A DNA stretch of 8,192 nt from JBGOUJ01 sp041477005 (GTDB lineage: Bacteria; Acidobacteriota; Terriglobia; Bryobacterales; JACQDG01): positions 1-8,192 of the forward strand of contig JBGOUJ010000355.1 of NCBI GenBank assembly GCA_041477005.1, read 5' to 3'. Position 1 is the first letter of the stretch. Each line of letters opens with the position of its first letter. Shown here piece after piece: positions 5,619-8,192 of this stretch. The notes beneath the pieces are model-generated. The model did no database searches. It worked only from the letters and a program-made list of their open reading frames with translations, and was not told the origin of the DNA. The translations under genes were made by a program, and so were the position numbers.

Positions 5619-7388
5619 CTAGGGTTTGTTTGCCAGAGCCGCCTGCACCCGCGCCAGCCAGGCTCGAATATCCGCGTCCTCGGGCTTCAGGCGGGCCGCT
5701 TGCTGCAGATGGAGAAGCGCCTGGTCATAGTGGTGTTGCATGAAATAAACCGTGCCTAGGCCGAGCTGTGCGTCGGCGTGGTCGGGTTTCTGCTTCAGGA
5801 AAGCATCCAGCTCGGCCGCTGCGCCGGCCAAGTCGCCTTGGCGCATCAGAGCCTTAGCCAGATTCAATCGGGCGTTGGGATGGACGGGATCGATGCGAAG
5901 CGCCTCCCGGAATTGGAGGATCGCATCCTCGGGGCGGCCCTCGGCCAGGAAAGCTGCGCCCAGGCCGTTCCGCGCTGTGGCGCTGGCCGGCTGCACCCGC
6001 AGGGCCTGCTGGAAGTGGAGAACGGCCTCGCGATAGTTTCCTCGGGTCACTCCCAGCGCCCCCAGGTTGCAATTTGCGACGAAGTCAGCGGGGTACTTTT
6101 CCAGGCGCCGCCGCATATATGCTTCCTGCAAGGTGATGCGTGGATCCTCGGCGGATTCCTTCTTGGGCAGAACCTGCAGCCAGACATGGCCCATTTCGTC
6201 TTCGCTGCGCGGGCCGGTCCGAACCCGCTTCGGCGGCTGGTTGGGATTGCGCGGATTCGAGGCGGAGTTGTCGTAGGTAATCCGCATCGCAACCGTTGCG
6301 CCTTTGGGAAGCGAAACGGGCACGCGATAGGTATACACGGCCTGCCAGTTGAAGTCCCAGTCGGCGATCTTGATCAGCGGGCGGCGCGTGCCGTCGGGAA
6401 GCGCGGCCCAGGCTTCCACCTGCTTGCCGATATAGTGGGCGTGCGGGTAGATGGCGAGCACCTCGACATCGACCGGCAGCGTCAGGTGATCCGTTGCGGC
6501 GAAGTCTGTGGCGCCCGGCGGAATGTCGAGGGCGCCGTCGTGCTCGAGCTGAAGGAGCATCGGGAAGCGGGTCGGCGGGCGGGAGGAGAAGTAGAAGCCG
6601 ATGGCCGGCTGGATCGTCTCCTCCTTGCCGGAAGGCTGCAAGTGCAGGTTAGCAATCAGATCTGTGCCCGGATCGAGGCGCCAGCTCATGTCGGCAGGCT
6701 CGGGCTCGAGCACCGAGCCAGCCTTCCAAAACAAGAAGTGTGAGTCGGGATCGAAGAAGTCGGAGCGGGCTTCGGGAATGGCCTCCATGCCTGGGAAGCC
6801 CGGCTGGCCGTCCGCTCCGTCTCGGCGGCGCAGCGATTGGCGGCGGTCGATCCAGACATTGGCGTGATGCACGACCTGCTTGGCGCCGGGCCGCAGCTCG
6901 ATGGCGCGGACGTACCTGGTTTCCTTCACATTGACGGGGAGGACAAAGTTGCGGAAGATATTGCCACCGCTCGCCGGCAGGCGGTACGGCTGGGGCATCT
7001 CGACGATCAGGTCGGGCGGGCCCATCTGCCACCCTGGGGTGAAATGCGGCTCGGGCGGCAAATCGGCAGGTCGGCCTTCGGGAGATCCCTGGTCGACCCA
7101 CTCGGCGATCAGACGCAGTTGAGCCGCGGTAAGGCGGCGTTCCCCGAGGAAATCGCCGTAACCCGGCTCGGGCGGCCAAGGGGGCATGTAGCGGCGCGCG
7201 GTAACGGCGACTATCTGCGAAGCATGTTTGCGCACATCCTGGTAGGTCAGCAGCGGGAACGGGGCGGCTTCCGCCGGGCGATGGCACGGGGAGCAGTGTT
7301 GAAATATCAGTGGGGCTATGTCTCTATTGAAGGTGACCGTCTCGGCCACGAGCGGCAGCGCGGCGACCCAAAACGCAAGCCATTTCAT
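5619..7388 (-). CDS. Cytochrome c / PHM-like copper monooxygenase / TPR protein
   Basis: A 589-residue exported protein. Residues 1-15 are a signal peptide (LPLVA-ET likely cleavage). Residues 17-105 form a cytochrome c-like domain with haem motif C32-S-P-C35-H36 and Met68 in YMPPW as possible axial ligand. Residues about 120-408 resemble copper type II ascorbate-dependent monooxygenases of the peptidylglycine alpha-hydroxylating (PHM) and dopamine beta-hydroxylase type. All six expected copper ligands are visible: His174-His175 (VVHHAN) and His249 (NLHLQP) for CuH, His316, His318 (PHAHYIG) and Met399 (EDEMGH) for CuM. Residues about 435-585 hold TPR repeats (for example NLGALGVTRGNYREAVLHF, GLGAAFLAEG, LGLGTVYFMQ), likely for protein contacts. 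Bacterial proteins of this architecture are mostly uncharacterised; substrate and electron route are unknown. The start at 7388 is fixed by an in-frame TGA four codons upstream. The SD is weak, but the ATG overlaps the preceding redoxin frame's stop (ATGA), suggesting translational coupling. Confidence 0.9.
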   Translation of the reverse strand: MKWLAFWVAALPLVAETVTFNRDIAPLIFQHCSPCHRPAEAAPFPLLTYQDVRKHASQIVAVTARRYMPPWPPEPGYGDFLGERRLTAAQLRLIAEWVDQGSPEGRPADLPPEPHFTPGWQMGPPDLIVEMPQPYRLPASGGNIFRNFVLPVNVKETRYVRAIELRPGAKQVVHHANVWIDRRQSLRRRDGADGQPGFPGMEAIPEARSDFFDPDSHFLFWKAGSVLEPEPADMSWRLDPGTDLIANLHLQPSGKEETIQPAIGFYFSSRPPTRFPMLLQLEHDGALDIPPGATDFAATDHLTLPVDVEVLAIYPHAHYIGKQVEAWAALPDGTRRPLIKIADWDFNWQAVYTYRVPVSLPKGATVAMRITYDNSASNPRNPNQPPKRVRTGPRSEDEMGHVWLQVLPKKESAEDPRITLQEAYMRRRLEKYPADFVANCNLGALGVTRGNYREAVLHFQQALRVQPASATARNGLGAAFLAEGRPEDAILQFREALRIDPVHPNARLNLAKALMRQGDLAGAAAELDAFLKQKPDHADAQLGLGTVYFMQHHYDQALLHLQQAARLKPEDADIRAWLARVQAALANKP

Positions 7389-7633
7389 TGCAGGTTTTCA
7401 ATCGCGCAGCCGATAGCCTTCGTCTCGCGAAGCCGGGGAGTCTTTCCGGCAGCGACCGCGGCCAGAACGTCCTCCAGGTCCCGGCGCCTCGCACGAGCGA
7501 GCGCGGTATAGGAGCCGCCGGCGCGCGAAAGACCCGACCTCGGCTCGTCAATCGATTGCGCCGGAAAGCAGCACCGGACGCGCCGCCGGGTCCTCTCCGT
7601 TGTGTCAAGCACGGTTGGACCAGACAGTCTCAT
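7385..7633 (-). pseudogene. Redoxin (AhpC/TSA-thioredoxin fold) C-terminal remnant
   Basis: The 82-residue frame ends in RRDLEDVLAAVAAGKTPRLR then ETKAIGCAIENLQ. This looks like the C-terminal helix and GC-x-I tail of exported redoxins that sit next to, or are fused with, cytochrome c/PHM proteins. SIDEPRSGLSRAGGSY just before it fits the preceding beta strand and loop. Residues 1-25 do not look like redoxin. Another frame reads PVLLSGAID up to about 7549-7560, where a one-base shift would join the match, so a frameshift there is likely. The catalytic part (CxxC and fold core, more than 100 residues) is absent. ATG at 7633 has GAGGA 5 bases upstream, so a short product may still be made. It overlaps the cytochrome-monooxygenase start by 4 bases (ATGA) and may keep that gene translated. 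It could instead be a small real gene. Confidence 0.6.
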
Positions 7634-7638
7634 AGTCT

Positions 7639-7643
7639 TCCTC
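7639..7643 (-). promoter_or_regulatory. Ribosome binding site before the redoxin fragment
   Basis: GAGGA lies 5 bases before the ATG at 7633 on the minus strand, 8 bases past the stop of the glycosidase-like gene. If used, ribosomes entering here would reach the ATGA overlap and could reinitiate on the 589-residue protein, whose own site is weak. Confidence 0.4.
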
Positions 7644-7650
7644 GAGGTTC

Positions 7651-8192
7651 TTAACCGGACCGCTTGATGCGTAATGCAATGTCCACGGCGTGCTCCGGTG
7701 TGGTCATCGTCCGGTAGCCCCCTTGATGTGTCATTTTACTACGGCCACGCACGGATCCGGAAGCGGGATCAATCCATTCCGCGCTGTAGATCCCGGCGGG
7801 TAAGTCCACAGTGAGAGTTTCCAGGTAAGTCCCGGGAGTCGTGATATAGAAGTGATTGCGCGGCTCGAGTGTACTGTGATGATGGTAGAGTGCGTACTGT
7901 TGACCGGATTGACTAATACCCCGACAATAGACCCCTTTCAGCAACCCGGCCGCGAGAAAGCTTTCATCAGGGTGCATCTTTATGAAATCGAAACTGTGAA
8001 TGAAGTCCTTCAAGCTGCGGAGGGCGCTTAGAACCTGAGCATTGTCGGGTGTTCCGCCAGTGGGATCCTCGGCCGTGAAACGCCCATTCAAGTGGTTGAA
8101 GCTCGCGCCGCCTCCCACCATGAATTCCCATGCCTCCACGCGTGAAGCCGCAATCGCGTCACCTTTGTAACACGGAGGATAGTACGCGGTCT
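7651..8192 (-). CDS. Glycoside-hydrolase-like protein, C-terminal part
   Basis: The minus-strand frame is open to the window edge, so only the last 179 residues are seen. The GTG at 8139 is probably not the true start. The first 70 visible residues (RVEAWEFMVGGGASFNHLN, then LSALRSLKDFIHSFDFIKMH) look like the last helices of a TIM-barrel glycosidase or cellulase-like domain, where Trp/Phe and Asn/His near a GGGA turn are common. The rest (QQYALYHHHS, LTVDLPAGIYSAEWIDPASG, then AVDIALRI) matches the C-terminal beta-sandwich of such enzymes (collagen-binding-domain-of-collagenase-like or DUF-type). Catalytic acids, if present, lie outside the window, so activity cannot be judged. The gene ends 17 bases before the redoxin fragment, same strand. 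The GH assignment rests on pattern memory and is moderate. Confidence 0.65.
   Translation of the reverse strand, partial: TAYYPPCYKGDAIAASRVEAWEFMVGGGASFNHLNGRFTAEDPTGGTPDNAQVLSALRSLKDFIHSFDFIKMHPDESFLAAGLLKGVYCRGISQSGQQYALYHHHSTLEPRNHFYITTPGTYLETLTVDLPAGIYSAEWIDPASGSVRGRSKMTHQGGYRTMTTPEHAVDIALRIKRSG

Noticed and set aside
5778..6743. Plus-strand open frame of 321 codons opposite the cytochrome-monooxygenase gene
   Set aside because: No recognisable motifs; the minus frame holds haem, copper and TPR motifs over the same bases.
7601..7608. TTGACA on the minus strand as a -35 box for the cytochrome-monooxygenase gene
   Set aside because: At 16-18 bases downstream the sequence is GC-only (CGGCGGCGCG), with no -10 element.

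Overview
The window is a high-GC stretch with many exported proteins, loosely spaced genes and broken gene remnants. A Tat-exported Gfo/Idh/MocA oxidoreductase, a TIG/beta-helix surface protein, a cytochrome c/copper monooxygenase/TPR protein and a glycosidase-like protein together recall soil Acidobacteriota of the Solibacter/Bryobacter type. This assignment rests on protein style only; there is no rRNA or marker gene.

Layout, left half. Positions 1-813 (+) hold the end of an integral-membrane PAP2-family phosphatase that starts before the window. It converges on a small exported protein of unknown function (1043-1609, -) built from about six D-x-x-G repeats. A 405-bp divergent intergenic region with candidate promoters and a perfect inverted repeat separates that gene from a 642-residue membrane-anchored protein (2015-3943, +). 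That protein has a TIG domain, a beta-helix carrying an inserted FCCH-like domain, and a choice-of-anchor-Q-like C-terminus. Next is a short regulatory-looking region with five ACCGGCC copies just upstream of an extended -10, then a Tat-exported Gfo/Idh/MocA oxidoreductase (4147-5295, +).

Layout, right half. Everything is on the minus strand. In transcription order: the C-terminal part of a glycoside-hydrolase-like protein (runs off the right edge, stop at 7651); a short ORF carrying only the C-terminus of a redoxin (7385-7633); a 589-residue cytochrome c/peptidylglycine-monooxygenase-like/TPR protein (5619-7388) whose ATG overlaps the redoxin stop as ATGA; and a frameshifted remnant of the C-terminus of a PQQ-type quinoprotein (5426-5604). 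The cytochrome-monooxygenase protein keeps all six expected copper ligands and a CxxCH haem site, so it looks intact although both its neighbours are relics.

Functionally, the exported proteins point to periplasmic or surface chemistry on organic compounds (sugar oxidoreductase, glycosidase, redox and copper oxygenase, extracellular beta-helix). No CRISPR array, tRNA, rRNA, integrase or transposase gene is visible. The most interesting items are the redoxin/cytochrome/monooxygenase arrangement, the inserted domain in the beta-helix, and the ACCGGCC cluster. I do not see clear evidence of a wholly new system.
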